Source: Doryteuthis pealeii (taxonomy: Eukaryota > Mollusca > Cephalopoda > Myopsida > Loliginidae). From it: DNA of 64,000 nucleotides. The stretch covers positions 90,807,948 to 90,871,947 of the forward strand of contig CM042152.1 in NCBI GenBank assembly GCA_023376005.1, in the 5' to 3' direction. The notes beneath the pieces are model-generated. The model made no database searches. It was not told the origin of the DNA and worked only from the letters and a program-made list of their open reading frames with translations. Shown piece by piece: positions 36,021 through 49,945 of the stretch (its first letter is position 1; every line of letters starts with the position of its first letter). A program made the position numbers and the translations under genes.

Positions 36021-37658
36021 TAGCTGATGTGCGCTTTCCATTGGAGTCGTGAGTGGACAGCAAGTCTTCCTCGAGGTCTCCCAGGACTCTTCTGGAGTAT
36101 TCTGTCAGAGTTTGCAGCAGTGCAGTGTTCTGATGGTTTCAGATCTTCCTGCTGGGATTTCCAAACTTCCAAACCTTTCTATCTTTTGGACGTTCCAAAC
36201 GCACAATACAATTGGTATCACTTTCATCACACCTTCATAATTCATAACTTTTTCAGTTTCTCTGGTAAGGTCAGATATTTGTCCATTTTTCATTTCCTTT
36301 AACTTCACGCTGTGGATTGCTGGAACTGCAAAAATCTCAAAATACAGTTGACAAGTTCTTCTCTTTTTTGTTTATCAACGACTAGGTCTGGTATTCTTGC
36401 TGGGATAGAGGTGATCCGTTTATTTCTAGAAGTCCCAGAGATTTGTATGCGTTTCGTTCTCGAAGAACAGAATTCTGTGTTTATGCATATACCATTTTGT
36501 TTGTATGGTCAAAATTTAATTTTTTGCATAATTCCAGTGGATCACCTTCACACCAGTCGTGTCTAGTTTTTGGTATTCTCGTTGTTTGCTAGTTTGCTAC
36601 ATTCGCAGAGTATATGGTTTACACAGTCTCATCTCTATTTCCGCAAAGTCTATTTACTATTTTGTTGGGTTCTATCAATTTTCGCTTTTGATGTAGTTTG
36701 TCCTTATGGCATTATTTTGTGCAGCAAGATTATAAGTGAATATCAGTTTCTCTTTTGAGGTTTCCTTTTCTTAACTATGTCAAATCTTTTTCATGTGCAT
36801 TTTATTCTTATTATTATTATTATTATTATTTTATTAATTATTATTATTTCACTCCAATTCGAGTTTTTCAGCACCTGGTCCGTAGCCGGTGGTTCACTGA
36901 AGGCTGAGTGAATACAAGTCCTCTCCGGGTCTCTGTGACTCTTTTGATTATTCCAGCCGATCTAAAAATGCTGTAGTCTGGATGGTCCTCGATACTTCTC
37001 AGAATTGCCAATTTATCAGACTCTTTTCCCAGACCTGTGGATCGTTCCAAGGGCCCAAGCACAATTTGGTACGACATTCACCCTCATGTTTTCATAGTTT
37101 TTCTCAGTTCTCTGGGCATGGTCCCAGGTATTTGTTGATCTTTCTAGTCTCTTTCATTTTCACATTATTATTATTATTTACTCCTTTTGAGTTTTCACAT
37201 CAGTGTTAGCTGATGTGCTTCACTGGAGCGTCTAAGTGACAGCAAGTCTCCTCAAGGTTCTCCAGGATCTTCTGAGTATTCTGGCAGATTTGGCAGCAGT
37301 GCATTGTTCTGAATGGTTTCAATCAATTCTTCCTTCTGAATTTCCAAACTTTCCAAACCTTTTCCAATCTTTTGGGACCGTATCCAGTGCACCAACTACA
37401 ATTGGTATCACTTTCAACTTTCATATTCCCATAACTTTTTCAGTTCTCTGGCAAGGTCCAGAATATTTGGTCTTTTTTCATTTTCCTTTAACTTCACCAT
37501 GTGATGCTGCTGGCACTGCAAAATCCACCAGTTGACAAGCTCTTTCTTTTTTGTTTTATCAACACTAGGTCTGGTCTTATTATTATTATAAGTGATTCAG
37601 TTTCTTTTTGAGGTTTCCTTTTCTTAACTATGTCAAATCTTTTCATGTGCAATTATTA

Positions 37659-37691
<33 letters not shown>

Positions 37692-38338
37692 ATATTATTA
37701 TTATTTCACTCCATTCGAGTTTTTCAAACCTGCGTATGCCGGTGATTTCACTGAAGGCTGAGTGAAAACAAGTCTCTCGGGCTCTGTGACTCTTTTGTAT
37801 TATTCCAGCCGATCTCAAAAATGCTGTAGTCTGGATGGTTTTTCGATTCTTCCTCTGATTGCCAATATATCCAGAGCTCTTATTCCAGACCCCTGGGGAT
37901 CGTTCCAAAGGGCCCAAGCAAACTTGGTAGACATTCCGCCCATGTTTCATAGTTTTCTCAGTTTCTGGCAAGGTCCGGTATTTGTTGATCTTTTCGGTCT
38001 CTTTCATTTTCACATTAGTATTATTATCTACATTTCTTTTGAGTTTTCACATCATGTTAGCTGATGGTCTTTCACTGGAGGTAAGTGACAGCAAGTCTCC
38101 TCAGGTCTCCAGGACTCTTTCTGAGTATTCTGGCAGATTGCAGCAGTGCAGTTTTCTGAATGGTTTTAATTCTTCACTCTGATTGTCCAAACTTTCCAAA
38201 CCCTTTTTCCAATCCTTTTGGGACCGTGTCCAATGCACCAACTACAATTGGTATACTTTCACTTTCATATTCCATAACTTTTTCAGTCTCTGGCAAGGTC
38301 CAGATATTTGTCCATTTTTTATTTTTTATTTTAATATA

Positions 38339-38376
<38 letters not shown>

Positions 38377-41120
38377 GAGTTCTGGCGTTAAACTGGAAGT
38401 CTTGTCACTGGGGTCTGGAGTGACAGCAAGTCTCGCTCAGGTCCCCATGACCCTTTGAGTATTCTATCCGATTTCAACAATATTGTTTTGGATGATCTCT
38501 TGATTTTTCCTACGATTCTCTACTTAATCTAACACCTTTTTTTCAAAACCCTTGTGTCCGTTTCAAGAGCACTAACCACAATTATACACCTTTACCTCAT
38601 GTTCACACAGGTTTCCTTCCCGTTCTCTGGTAGAGGTCCAAGTATTTGTGCTATCTTTTCATTTTTTATTTTTACTTTTCACTTTGTGAGTCAGCTGGAA
38701 ACGGCAAAAGTCTACGAGGGTTACAAATTCTGTTGTTAATTTAACAACTTGTATCTACAAGTCATAGATATTGATCACAGGAGATAAACCGAAACAAATC
38801 TTTTAAAAAACTTGACTGTCTTTCTAATTCCTCTAATTTCGATTCTAATGTTTTGATGCTTGATGCATGTGAGTCAGTAATTATGGACATGGCCTCTTAC
38901 TTTCCTAGTTCCTCAGTTTTCTCCGTTCTCCAGCGAGATCTTGGTATTTTTTTTAGCTTTTTGCAATTCATTATGGTCAGTGACACGTATACATTTAGCC
39001 TTCACTAATCATTTTTGATCGGCCTTATATTCATCATATCAGCGCATGTGCACTCTGTCCTATCGACGAGGCTCCATTTCTGAATCTCTTGAGAAGGGGA
39101 GTACCCATTTATTGTCTTACTCTCCAGGTCCACGCTGACTCGGAGAGTATAGTACTGTTAGGCTCCTGCTTATGGGCCAAATAGATTTGTTTGCAATCAT
39201 TCGTCATAGATAGGAATACTTGATACCATATAATTAAATTATTTCTATTAAGAATATTTACTGGAGCTATACTTATTTACTTTGAAACTATATAACTATG
39301 TGCAACAAAGGACTATTATTAAATAGAATAATTACTTGAAACATATTATATAGTAGTATTGAATAAGGAATATTCAAACTACAACTGTGGCTAAATTATT
39401 TGTATTAGATAAAATACTTGATATCAAATAACTTGTGTTAAAAAACTCTTTTTTTTAAAAAATTGCGCCAAATTGAACTAGCCCAAGAAAGCTGAGTGTA
39501 CCTGAGATGCATCTTTAGTGAAACAGTGCTAACCAATGCCTTTACATTTTCATAAAAGATTTTAGCACCATTTTCTGAGAAAATATGTCCCAAGTAATTT
39601 ATAAAGTAATCTTTAATTGAAATTCAATTTTGAAATTGAAAAAAAAAACAAGATATGACTACCAGTTTTTAAAAAAATTCTTTGAAAAATCAATTAATGG
39701 TCCGACATTCTCATTGGTCGATATAAAAAACATTTATTTAAAACTGATTTAATGTGATTTTTCTTTTCGTTTCAGCCCTAAAGAAGTAACCGAGGTATGT
39801 ACTTTTTATATGCATACCAGTTTTGTCGTAATTCTTGTCTATTTATCGTAATTTATCGTAATTCTTGTTTAATGTTTAATTTGTCGTAATTCTTGTTTAG
39901 ATATGAAGATGGATATCTATCTATCTATCTACCTCAATTTGTTCATTTTTTTACTTTGTTTGGTAAATAAATAAGAATTACGACAAAAAAAGAGAAGCCG
40001 CCCCCCTAAAATACATTTAACGCCCTAAGTTGGTTGTTTTCTTTCAAGTACCACCATAGCTGGGGTCGTTATTTTAATAGTCACCGGGCAGCAATTTTTG
40101 AGGCAGGAGACCGGGACGCACTTCCCCATAAATTACCAAAGAGATTAAAACAAACACACAAACACAATTCCTTTTCCAAACTTAAGGAACAGTGATTAAA
40201 AAAATGTTTATACAAAGTCAGAGTTTGATTGGCCAGATCATCAATGTATTTGAAATCAAATTTATTATTCAGTAGTAATGAACCTGTGAGATTAGCTTGT
40301 TAACCATTACCCCACTATGGGATACTCACCTTTCATATAGAGTAATAGTTATTGAGATTTTCTTTCTATTACTATCATACTGAATTTGATCCTCATTGAG
40401 TGCCCTATACTTTTTGTACCAAACTTGGCTAACTTTAGTAAATGACTGTAATGAATGTTAGGGGAGTAAACCCCGAAAACAAATCAAGAGCCGGAGTCCC
40501 GAAGGTGGTGTGATGCTGAAATCCAGTATTACCATCAACTCCTGCGACACTACCTACGGGGTCGGGTGTACGCGCCCGCCCCGGGTTAAAATCGCGAGCG
40601 TCGACCCCAGGCGGCCATCCCCCCAGGCAACATCTGCCTCCTCGATTTAAAGGGGCAGGGCTGGGTTTATTGCCCGGTGCCTGAGGCGCCCCCTTGAGGG
40701 GGAATGCCGAGGGGATAGACGCAATTTTTAAACCCGACACCAATGAGTCTCGGCTTTTAGGTGTTCCCACGTTAACAGGGCCTTGTGCCTAACCTAGTAC
40801 AAGTGGGGTACGAGGATAATACTCTACCGTTTCCAAACGGCATTGGTACCTTACCTTTCCTTTGGATCACAGTGGCAGTATGGAGAGGGGGGATTTGCTG
40901 CATGGGCAACAGCTTATCCTCCATATGAACCCGCCCAGGCTATGTTGTACAAATAAAAATAAAAATTTTTTTGACACTACTCCATCGTCTCTCGTAGACG
41001 GAAGGCTGCCATCCATTTGATGTCAAGTATGGAAAATATAAACACTCTGTCTTGTCTAGACTCTTAAGTATGTAGTAAAATACCACCACACCACCACCAT
41101 CATCATCATCATCATCATCA

Positions 41121-41354
41121 TCATGTTGCGCAAGTAGCACGGATATCCATGACAATCTCTCGCCAACCTTCCCTATCACTCATTGCCTCTGGGATGTCTT
41201 CTGCGCAGCAACCAGCATCCTCGCATAGTTGATCAATGTAGGTCTTTGTGGGCGGCCACATTAGCATGTCCATGTTTGGCTTCCACAGGAGAACGTCGCT
41301 TATGAGCTCGTCCTTGCTTCTCCAACAGTGTCCTGCATGCCTAGTCCATCTCAC
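41121..41354 (-). pseudogene. non-LTR ORF C-terminal fragment, block copy 3
   Basis: Nearly identical to 9735-9971 with the same RWTRHAGHCWRSKDEL start and ATG-repeat tail (41096-41124). Small differences (KPNMDMLMWPPTK against KPIHGHANVGHPPK) come from compensating single-base losses, so it is non-functional. Confidence 0.7.
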
Positions 41355-41378
41355 TCGTGCAGCATGTCATTTTTGCCG

Positions 41379-41420
<42 letters not shown>

Positions 41421-41545
41421 GTGTCAAAAAAGTATTGAGATTTTTTGTACTTTTTGACACACCTTGTATTCTGAAATAAAAAGGTCCATTCATTGTTCAT
41501 TTCTATCTTGGTAAATACAGCTCCAATCTCGATACTTTATGAACA

Positions 41546-41589
<44 letters not shown>

Positions 41590-41640
41590 CTGCACTTTGG
41601 CACACCGTTCCAATAAAAGCTGAAACAGTGCCTTCCACGC

Positions 41641-41868
<228 letters not shown>

Positions 41869-41897
41869 AAAGAAATAACAAAAGACTTAGAGGATTA

Positions 41898-41959
41898 GCA
41901 TTATAGTCTATTTCGGGGAGCTTAGACAAAGTGTCTAACTCTACCGACTCATCAGATGC
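41898..41959 (-). ncRNA. hammerhead ribozyme candidate, block copy 3
   Basis: Identical core and stems to 10353-10414: GCAT at 41898-41901 (stem I), CTGATGA on the minus strand at 41955-41949, GAAA on the minus strand, the same UAG-A-CUA stem III. One substitution in the stem II region (CTACCGAC against CAACCGAC) leaves the core intact. Confidence 0.65.
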
Positions 41960-42138
41960 GCATCTGAAATAGACTATAACGCTAAATCTCTTAAGTCTTT
42001 TGTTATTTCTTTACTTATATATTTTCTCTGTGACTCTAACATTAAGAGCACGCATTGAGCTCTCAATCTGCGACAGGTTTTTTAAATAAAACTCTTGTGT
42101 CGTAAGGAAGATTTCTTCTCTGGACTTTTGGATTATAT

Positions 42139-42175
<37 letters not shown>

Positions 42176-42939
42176 GTGTGTGTGTGTGTGTGCGTGTGTG
42201 TGTATGATGCTGTTTGCTATATTTATGAATAATTATTGCTCAATATCGATGATAGAACTTCTATATAAGTTTGGGTAGCTTCGTGAGAATCAGTTTCTTG
42301 ACTTTACGACCATTAAACTGTTGTATACTCTTCTTTCTTAACTTATTTTTATTCTTCTATTCTTCTTCTGACGTCTTTTCTATCTTACGTCTTCTTCTAA
42401 CATCTGGACTTCTAGCGTCTTGGTGGTCGGTCGCACTTAACTCATTTCTTCTTCTTCTTCTATATCAGTCTTGTTACCAAGACATTCATTAATCACAAAA
42501 CCGTATTATTTTTCTTAAACTTTTATTTCCTTAACTAAACATTTCATGTAACTAAATATCTGACTAACATAGCGCGCGTATGCAGAATGAGTTGCAGTTA
42601 AGGCAGGACATCTTCACTGCCTGACGTCCAACTGAAAACGGAGGACCCAACCAGGTCCCACGTGACTTCACGTATTTCGCGGGCTTTCTGTACTATTCCA
42701 TGGAAAGTTTCGCCCGTGGTATGAAAAGGGCCATTCCTTTAGAAATACAGGGGATTGACAATAATCTTATGCAACCGCATAGATTATGTAACACAACCAA
42801 GATTGGTCACAAAGGTGAAAAAACACAAACAAAAAAGGATTAAATTGTCTTGGCAGTAAGAAATACATGAAAACGGCAGCGTTAGATGCATAAAATGCTT
42901 TTATTCACATCTAGTTACAATTTATGTCGTACCTCAATG

Positions 42940-45172
42940 CTAGCACTCTCACGGGAGATTTGCAGTGCACTCTCACGAGAGATTTGCGGCGCACTCTCAC
43001 GGGAGATTTGCGGAGCACTCTCACGGAGATTTGCGGCGCACTCTCACGGAGATTTGCGGCGCACTCTCACATTTGCGGCGCACTCTCACGGGAGATCTGC
43101 TGAGCACTCTCACTGGAGATTTGCAGCGCACTCTCACGGGAGATTTGCAGCGCACTTTCACGGAGATTTGCGCACTCTCACGGGAGATTTGCGGCGCACT
43201 CTCACGGGAGATCTGCTGAGCACTCCACTGGAGATTTGCAGCGCACTCTCACGGGAGATTTGCAGCGCACTTTCACGGGAGATTTGCGCGCACTCTCACG
43301 GAGATTTGCGGCGCACTCTCACGGGAGATTTGCGGGCACTCTCACGGGAGATTTGCGGGCACTCTCCACATTTGCGGCGCACTCTCACTGGAGATTTGCG
43401 GAGCACTCTCACGGGAGATTTGCGGCGCACTCTCACGGAGATTGGCGCACCTCACTGGAGATTGCGCACTCTCACGGGAGATTTGCGGCGCACTCTCACG
43501 GGAGATTTGCGCGCACTCTCACGGAGATTTGCACTCTCGGCGCACTCTCACGGGAGATTTGCAGCGCACTCTCACTGGAGATTTGCGGAGCACTCTCACG
43601 GGAGATTAGCGGCGCACTCTCACGGGAGATTTGCAGCGCACTCTCACTGGAGATTTGCACTTCACGGGAGATTTGCGCGCACTCTCACGGCGAGATTTGG
43701 CGCACTCTCACGGGAGATTTGCAGCGCACTCTCACGGGAGATTGCGCACTCTCATGCAGCGCACTCTCACGGGAGATTTGCGGAGCACTCTCACGGGAGA
43801 CACTTTCACGGGAGATTTGCGGCGCACTCTCACGGAGATTTGCAGCGCACTCTCACGGGAGATTTGCGGCGCACTCTCACGGGAGATTTGCAGCGCACTC
43901 TCACGGGAGATCTGCACTCTCACGGGGATTTGCAGCGCACTCTCACGGAGATTTGCAGGCACTTCACGGAGATTTGCAGCGCACTTCACGGGAGATTTGC
44001 GGCGCACTCTCACGGAGATTTGCGGCGCTCTCACGGGAGATTTGCAGCGCACTCTCACTGGAATTTGCGGCGCACTCTCACGGAGAATTGCAGCGCACTC
44101 TCACGGGAGATTTGCAGCGCACTCTCACGGGAGATTTGCGGAGCACTCTCACGGAGATTGCAGCGCACTCTCACGGGAGATCTGCGGAGCACTCTCACGG
44201 AGACTGAAGATTTGCAGCGCACTCTCACGGGAGATTTGCGGAGCACTCTCACGGGAGATTTGCAGCGCACTTTCACGGGAGATTTGCACTCTCACGGGAG
44301 ATTTGCGGCGCACTCTCACGGGAGATTTGCAGCGCACTCTCTCTGGAGATTTGCAGCGCACTCTCACTGGAGATTTCTGAGCGCACTCTCACGGAGATTT
44401 CACTCTCACGGAGATTTGCGGAGCACTCTCACGGGAGATTTGCAGCGCACTCTCACGGGAGATTTGCGCACTCCCACGGGAGATTTGCGGGGATTTGCGG
44501 AGCACTCTCACGGGACAGCGCACTCTCACGGGAGATTTGCAGCGCACTCTCACGGGAGATTGCGCACTCTCACGGGGATTTACTCTCACGGGAGATTTGC
44601 AGCGCACTCACGGGAGATTTGCAGCGCACTCTCAGGGAGAGCACTCTCAGATTTGCGGCGCACTCTCACGGGAGATTTGCGGAGCACTCTCACGGGAGAT
44701 TGCAGCGCACTCTCAGGAGATTTGCAGCGCACTCTCACATTTGCGGAGCACTCTCACGATTTGCAGCGCACTCTCACGGGAGATTTGCAGCGCACTCTCA
44801 CTGGGATTTGCGGCGCACTCTCACGGGAGATTTGCGGCGCACTCTCACTGGAGATTTGCGGAGCACTCTCACTGGAATTTGCGGCGCACTCTCACTGGAG
44901 ATTTGCGGAGCACTCTCACTGGAGATTTGCAGCGCACTCTCACGGGATTTGCGGCGCACTCTCACTGGAGATTTGCGGAGCACTCTCACTGGAGATTTGC
45001 GGAGCACTCTCACTGGAGATTTGCAGCGCACTCTCACTGGAGATTTGCAGAGCACTCTCACTGGAGATTTCAGCGCACTCTCACTCTGGAGATTTGCGGC
45101 GCACTCTCACTGGAGATTTGCGGCGCACTCTCACGGGAGATTTGCAGCGCACTCCCACGGGAGAATTGCGGC
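42940..45172 (+). repeat. 24-bp minisatellite, long allele (~90 units)
   Basis: The same unit as 11415-11697 repeated roughly ninety times. Variants alternate between CGGCGC, CAGCGC and CGGAGC at the unit joint and between ACGGGAG and ACTGGAG. ACTGGAG variants cluster in the last ~350 bases (44805-45115), suggesting local homogenisation. Shortened units shift the frame, yet all plus frames stay largely open because the unit has no stop in any plus frame; an apparent 787-codon frame (42886-45249) results. No signal peptide, domain or unit-level protein conservation supports a gene. Confidence 0.95.
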
Positions 45173-47322
45173 GCTTCGTTTTCACTGGGCACTGTAACGG
45201 CTGCCCCAGTCTGGGAGATATGAAGGCATGGCAATTCTTACTGATGTAATTAATTTTATCCAATTAACACCCTGAAACTACAACAAAACAAATAACATTT
45301 AATGACAGCGAATACTTTGCCAAATGGGAAGTAATGTATAACAGCAAATACATTTCTAAGAATAAAAAAAGGACTTGAATGTCGGAGTACTCACTGTGTC
45401 ATCCGTCTTGGCCAGTGGCAGAATCAAAAGGGGCCTTGTATAAGTCTTCACCTTACCACTTTCAGGGTTAGGGAATAACAGCCCGCAGAAAATGGGAGTG
45501 ATGAACCCATCAAAACTATTAAAATTGGACACTATAGTTTAATTAATGTTACAAACAAAAATTATGTATTTAAAAATTAATATAGGATTAATTGTCCAGT
45601 TTAGCGGCAGTTGCCAGTTGTAATGCTACCAAGAACGTGGACAATGACACACTGTTAGAATAGTAACAGCCTGTAATGGCGACAGTTTTGTCTTGTCTAA
45701 TTTCGGTTGTATATACTTCATTTAAATATAATTGTTCTATACTACTATTATTAGAGATATCCCTTGTTAAGTGTCCTCTGTGTAATTATAATAAACAATA
45801 TTCATTTTTTACAGGCTCTGATCAAAGCAGAAACTGCTTCAATCCTGGGCGGCTAAAATCATTGATGAAAAGAAAAAAAAACATGAAAGGTTTCTGGTAA
45901 ACCAAGTAAAATCTTTCTTCTGCCAACTGAACGGGACTTCAGACCAAAAATGGTTTTCCTCTGTATTCAAGCATTAAAAATTCATTATATATGAGTCTTG
46001 TCTTCTTTGTTTTGAATTTTACTTGTACTAATTCTTTTCAAACTATTTGAATTAAGAAAAGTTGGCCAAACTAGCCATTTTACAGACATCGAACAATAAA
46101 CGGTTTTACAAGAAACCAACTGATTCCAAGCAACATGTTAATGAATATCTCCAGCCCGGTTGGAAGGATATATATCTACTCTGGTTTTGGTAAAGGAGCT
46201 GCTGGTGTAGGCGTTATTTTCGTAGTGTTGGACATAGTCTATCATTTTTGTTAGCTAGTGTAGATTTTTAAAAAAAGTAACGGTAAATCACAGTGGAAAA
46301 TTACAGTCGATTTAACTTTATAGCCTTGAAGTCGGCATTTATCTGAAACGGGTCTCTCATGTATTTAGGAGGTCACGTGAACTGTGGTCCGGTAAAATAG
46401 AAATTAGTAAGAGAAATTTCGAACAAGTATATTTCGTCGCTGCTGCTTTTCTCTCCCCATGCGTGGTTAAGATTATTTCAGAAATAATAAAAGTGTACAC
46501 GAAATATGTCTCCATGTTTCCTGATATAACAAAAATAGAAAAGAACACAGAATCAGGTACGAAAGAACAGAGACACCCGACGAAAAAGAAGCAATAACTC
46601 GATAACAGCAGAGGTTAGAACATTTAAGAATGAGTATAGAACAGTATGAAATGGACATGGTGGCCCGGGTTCAAATTCTGGACGAGGCTGATTAAATTTC
46701 ACATTGTGCTAATGCCGATAGGAAAGGTATGAATTCAACTATATTCAACTCTCCATCTACGGGTAAATAGTAAGGGAGACTCGGTTCTTTAACCTTGGTA
46801 TGCCAACTGGTTTAGAAATAGGAAAACTATATATACGACAAAAACGTGACCCGTTAGGTCACCCATTGAGCCCAGTGTAGATAATTCTGATCTAGAAAAA
46901 AATGAATTTGCAAAGCGAATTAAATTTTAAAAAATGATTAGGGCCGGATAATTTTTTAAAAATCATTAAAATCTGTTAGGGAGAGTTATCTCCCCCTAAC
47001 GATTCGAACCGGACTCTCTGAAGAGGAGGGGGGGGAAAGACTGCAGAGTAGATCAGAACCGAGCAGGTGACACACGTATATCCTACATCAAGCCAGAACT
47101 CTAATCCAAACCCATCCACTGTATTCCCTGTCAGTGTAAAATAAATAGAACAAATATTGTTTTTGTTAACATATTCTCTGTTTTATTATCATTTCTGTAT
47201 ATCCTACATCTCGGGATACAACAAAATCATTTTGTAATATTTCTATGAAAGAGAACGTTTGACCTAATATAGATTTAAATCGACCCGATTCTTGAAATTC
47301 CTTAAATAGCTAAGGTAATGAA
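45173..47322. other. intergenic, no recognised gene (block copy 3)
   Basis: Counterpart of 11698-13832, with the same lack of coding or RNA signals. Confidence 0.5.
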
Positions 47323-47928
47323 ACCGCCCTGTCGGTGGGGCGTTAGAATGCACCAACTGCACCTCTGCAGAGGAGTAAGACTCCCCCAATGGGGCCACCT
47401 GTTAGCCGTGGGTGGCGACCCGTGATGCTTAAGGATAGAGCCCAGGTGTATGAGCAGTTCATGACATGCAATACTCCAATTTGGCCCTATCTTGGGCTAG
47501 ACGGTCGGTCGGAGAGGCCCCCTCCGATCAATCGGCTGGCCACGTCAAGCCCCAGCACCTATATGATTTTCCCAACCCTATTGCCCTTATGGAAACCCCC
47601 AATCCTTTTTATCATATGGGTGCTAGAAGGCGGTGACTGAGGGTCTACATGTCCTGGGAATGACGTTAAACTCTATCTGATGGTAAGGTTCCAGTTTTGG
47701 AGGTTTGGGGAATGTGGACCACCCTTTCATCACCATTGCTCCCTGGTCCACTCTGACCCGGAGTGGTAGTACCTGTTAGGGTCCCATCAATGGGTTAAAT
47801 AGAAAAATGTATTTATAAAAAAAATGTATTATCCATTAAGAATTGATTTATTTCAAAACTTTATCGGCATTAAATGACCCACTGAGGTTGATATGCCGTA
47901 AAACAAAACAAACAAACAAACAAACATA
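47323..47928 (+). repeat. dispersed repeat X (block copy 3)
   Basis: Counterpart of 13833-14432, including the AAAC tail. It carries GTTAGCC where copies 1 and 2 carry the GTTGGCC type, one of the small differences that group copies 1 and 2 together. Confidence 0.75.
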
Positions 47929-48084
47929 AGGTAATGAGAAGGTAAGTTGTAGGGATGGTTGGAAATTTTATGTAATATCCAAAATCATCCCTATCTACTT
48001 AGCTTACTTCAATTTGACACACCTCATATTATTTTTTTATTTTTTATTTTTTTGCAAATATTTTTATTTTTTTAGCACACCTCA

Positions 48085-48297
48085 TACCATGTTTCTCTGA
48101 AAATAAAACAGGGCTTATATCAATTTTCACTCCGAAAAACAATACTAGGGCTTATTTTCGGGGGATATCAAATGTTTGCAATGCATGATGTGATTGTAAA
48201 GAATGCTCATTTCTTTCGTCTGTCTGCCGCTCTCAACTAGGGTTCATTTTAAGATGAGGGCTTATATTAAAATCATTATTTTTGGGGAAACACAGTA
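48085..48297. mobile_element. Tc1/mariner-type MITE (block copy 3)
   Basis: Same element, ends and length as 14593-14805. Confidence 0.7.
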
Positions 48298-48580
48298 TTA
48301 AATTGACAAACAAAACTGTAATGAAAAAAGTTTTGAAAATGAAGTGAAACGCTTTTGTATTTCTTCGGTAGTTAAATTAAAAAAAAATAAAACAAACCAA
48401 AAAATAAAACCCAAATACCAAAAACCAAAAACCAAAAAAACAAACAACAACAACAACAACACAACAACAACAACAACAACCAATCCTATTGACAATTTTT
48501 ACTATTTTTCAAGACAACAAAAAACTTTTTAAAAAAATCTCGTCTCCTGGTCTTACTCTTTTTCTAATTATTAATTCATC

Positions 48581-48855
48581 GGACCATATGACCTTTAGGC
48601 ACCCCTTTTGCGATCTCGATTCGTGGGGGCATTTTCTCCATTTACACCGTCAAAATCCAGTTTTTTGTTAGGAGTTAGGGTTAGAGGTTAGGGTTAGGGG
48701 TTAGGGTTAGGGGTTAGGGTTAGGGGTTAGTTTTATAATTAAAAAACCCTCTAAAAATCGTCTGTTAACAATTACCCGGATTTTGACGATGTAAATAGAA
48801 AAAATGTCCCCACAAATCGAGATCGCAAAAGGGGTTCCTAAAGGTCATATGGTCC
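48581..48855. mobile_element. foldback element with TTAGGG-like core (block copy 3)
   Basis: Same arms as 15080-15342, but the GTTAGGGTTAGGGG core (48667-48730) is about two units longer, so the telomere-like part changes in length while the arms stay constant. Confidence 0.75.
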
Positions 48856-49256
48856 AATTCATCTAACGTATTGCACAACTATTTTCTCATGAAACTAAAA
48901 CTATCACGTTATTTGTTAGCTAACACCTCGACTTTATATAGGCTCGAACTCCAATTGCTGATGGCGAAGGGAAATTCGTAGTTGATGGTTTCTACCTCAA
49001 ACGCTAAATATATTTTTACTATAGAGAAGTAAAAGGGAAGCAGACATGAAAGGAATAGTTATTATTAGCTAATGGGGTGATAAATAAAGATTATTTCTCT
49101 GAATGTTTGATAGGAGGCTTGATGATTAGTATCATCTGCGTTATTCGGACTATTGTCCCCATCTTCATTGATATTTGTACAACGTTTCGGCCGATATGCC
49201 CTCCAGCCTTCTTCAGGTATTTCTTGTCGGACTCTGGAACCTTCTCGGACTCGGGT

Positions 49257-49460
49257 ATGGCTGACCATATATACAATAAAAAGGGAAACCATCTCCCCTT
49301 ATGGGATGAAGTGAGAATAATAGATAGAGAAGAACATTGGAAGAGAAGACGCCTCAAAGAATCAGCACATATGATAGGCTGTACTGGGCTGTTAAGTAGA
49401 CCTAGCATAGAAATAAATACAATATGGGAACCCATAATTAAGAAGGCCAGATCAGATTAA
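49257..49460 (+). pseudogene. Penelope-like GIY-YIG C-terminal fragment (block copy 3)
   Basis: Same fragment as 15744-15977: WDEVRIIDREEHWKRRR, then LKESAHMIGC, then INTIWEPIIKKA. It follows an inverted module Y (49081-49256). Substitutions against copy 1 are few (HIYNKKGNHLPLW against HIWNEKRNHLPFW). No catalytic GIY or YIG part remains. Confidence 0.75.
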
Positions 49461-49576
49461 AAAAAAACACAATATGAGTCTAGGTAAAAAATCATACATA
49501 AAATGAATAGTTAGATATTCTAGCCAAAACAAGAGATTAGGTTTATAAGTTCCCAAAATTCACACTGAATTGTCCA

Positions 49577-49720
49577 ATTGGATAAGGTAGTTAGGTTAAG
49601 ACAGTTCTAAGTGACAGTTATCTCTGGATTCCGGGTTCAATCCTAAGTAGAGGCAGTAACATAGAATAATAATTAAAACAACTCCTACTCCAGCTATGGT
49701 TAGCGTAATGAGAAAAGGAT
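49577..49720 (+). mobile_element. tRNA-derived SINE-like segment
   Basis: Contains a diverged A-box region (TGGATAAGGTAGTTAGGTTA) and, about 45 bases on, a good B box (GGGTTCAATCC, around 49628-49638), the internal RNA polymerase III promoter layout of tRNA-derived SINEs. A second copy at 61984-62146 has a better A box. Both copies join module Y in the same way, so the SINE-like part and Y have spread as one composite. Confidence 0.55.
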
Positions 49721-49721
49721 A

Positions 49722-49945
49722 CGCCCGAGGACTGAATAAAGGGTTAGGTTCGAAGTTCCATAATGGCTCCCGATTACGACAAGAAGGTTCCCGAGTCAGA
49801 AAAGAAGGTTCCCGAGTCCGAGAACGTTCCCGAGTCCGACAGAAATACCCGAAGAAGACCGGAGGGCATATCGGCCGAAACGTTGTACAAATAACAAAAA
49901 GATGGGGACGATAGTCCGAATAACGCAGATAATACAAATAAAAAT
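49722..49945 (+). mobile_element. module Y, plus orientation
   Basis: Starts ACTGAATAAAGGGTTAGGTT, then several GTTCCCGAGTC repeats, then the hammerhead-like core (AAGAAGACCGGAGGG and CGGCCGAAACGTTGTAC). The CUGA element is altered to CCGA, so this copy is degenerate. It pairs with the inverted module at 49081-49256, giving Y(-)...SINE...Y(+). Confidence 0.6.

Noticed and set aside
42886..45249. 787-codon open frame
   Set aside because: It is the 24-bp minisatellite read in frame; other plus frames are similarly open and unit shifts are not compensated.
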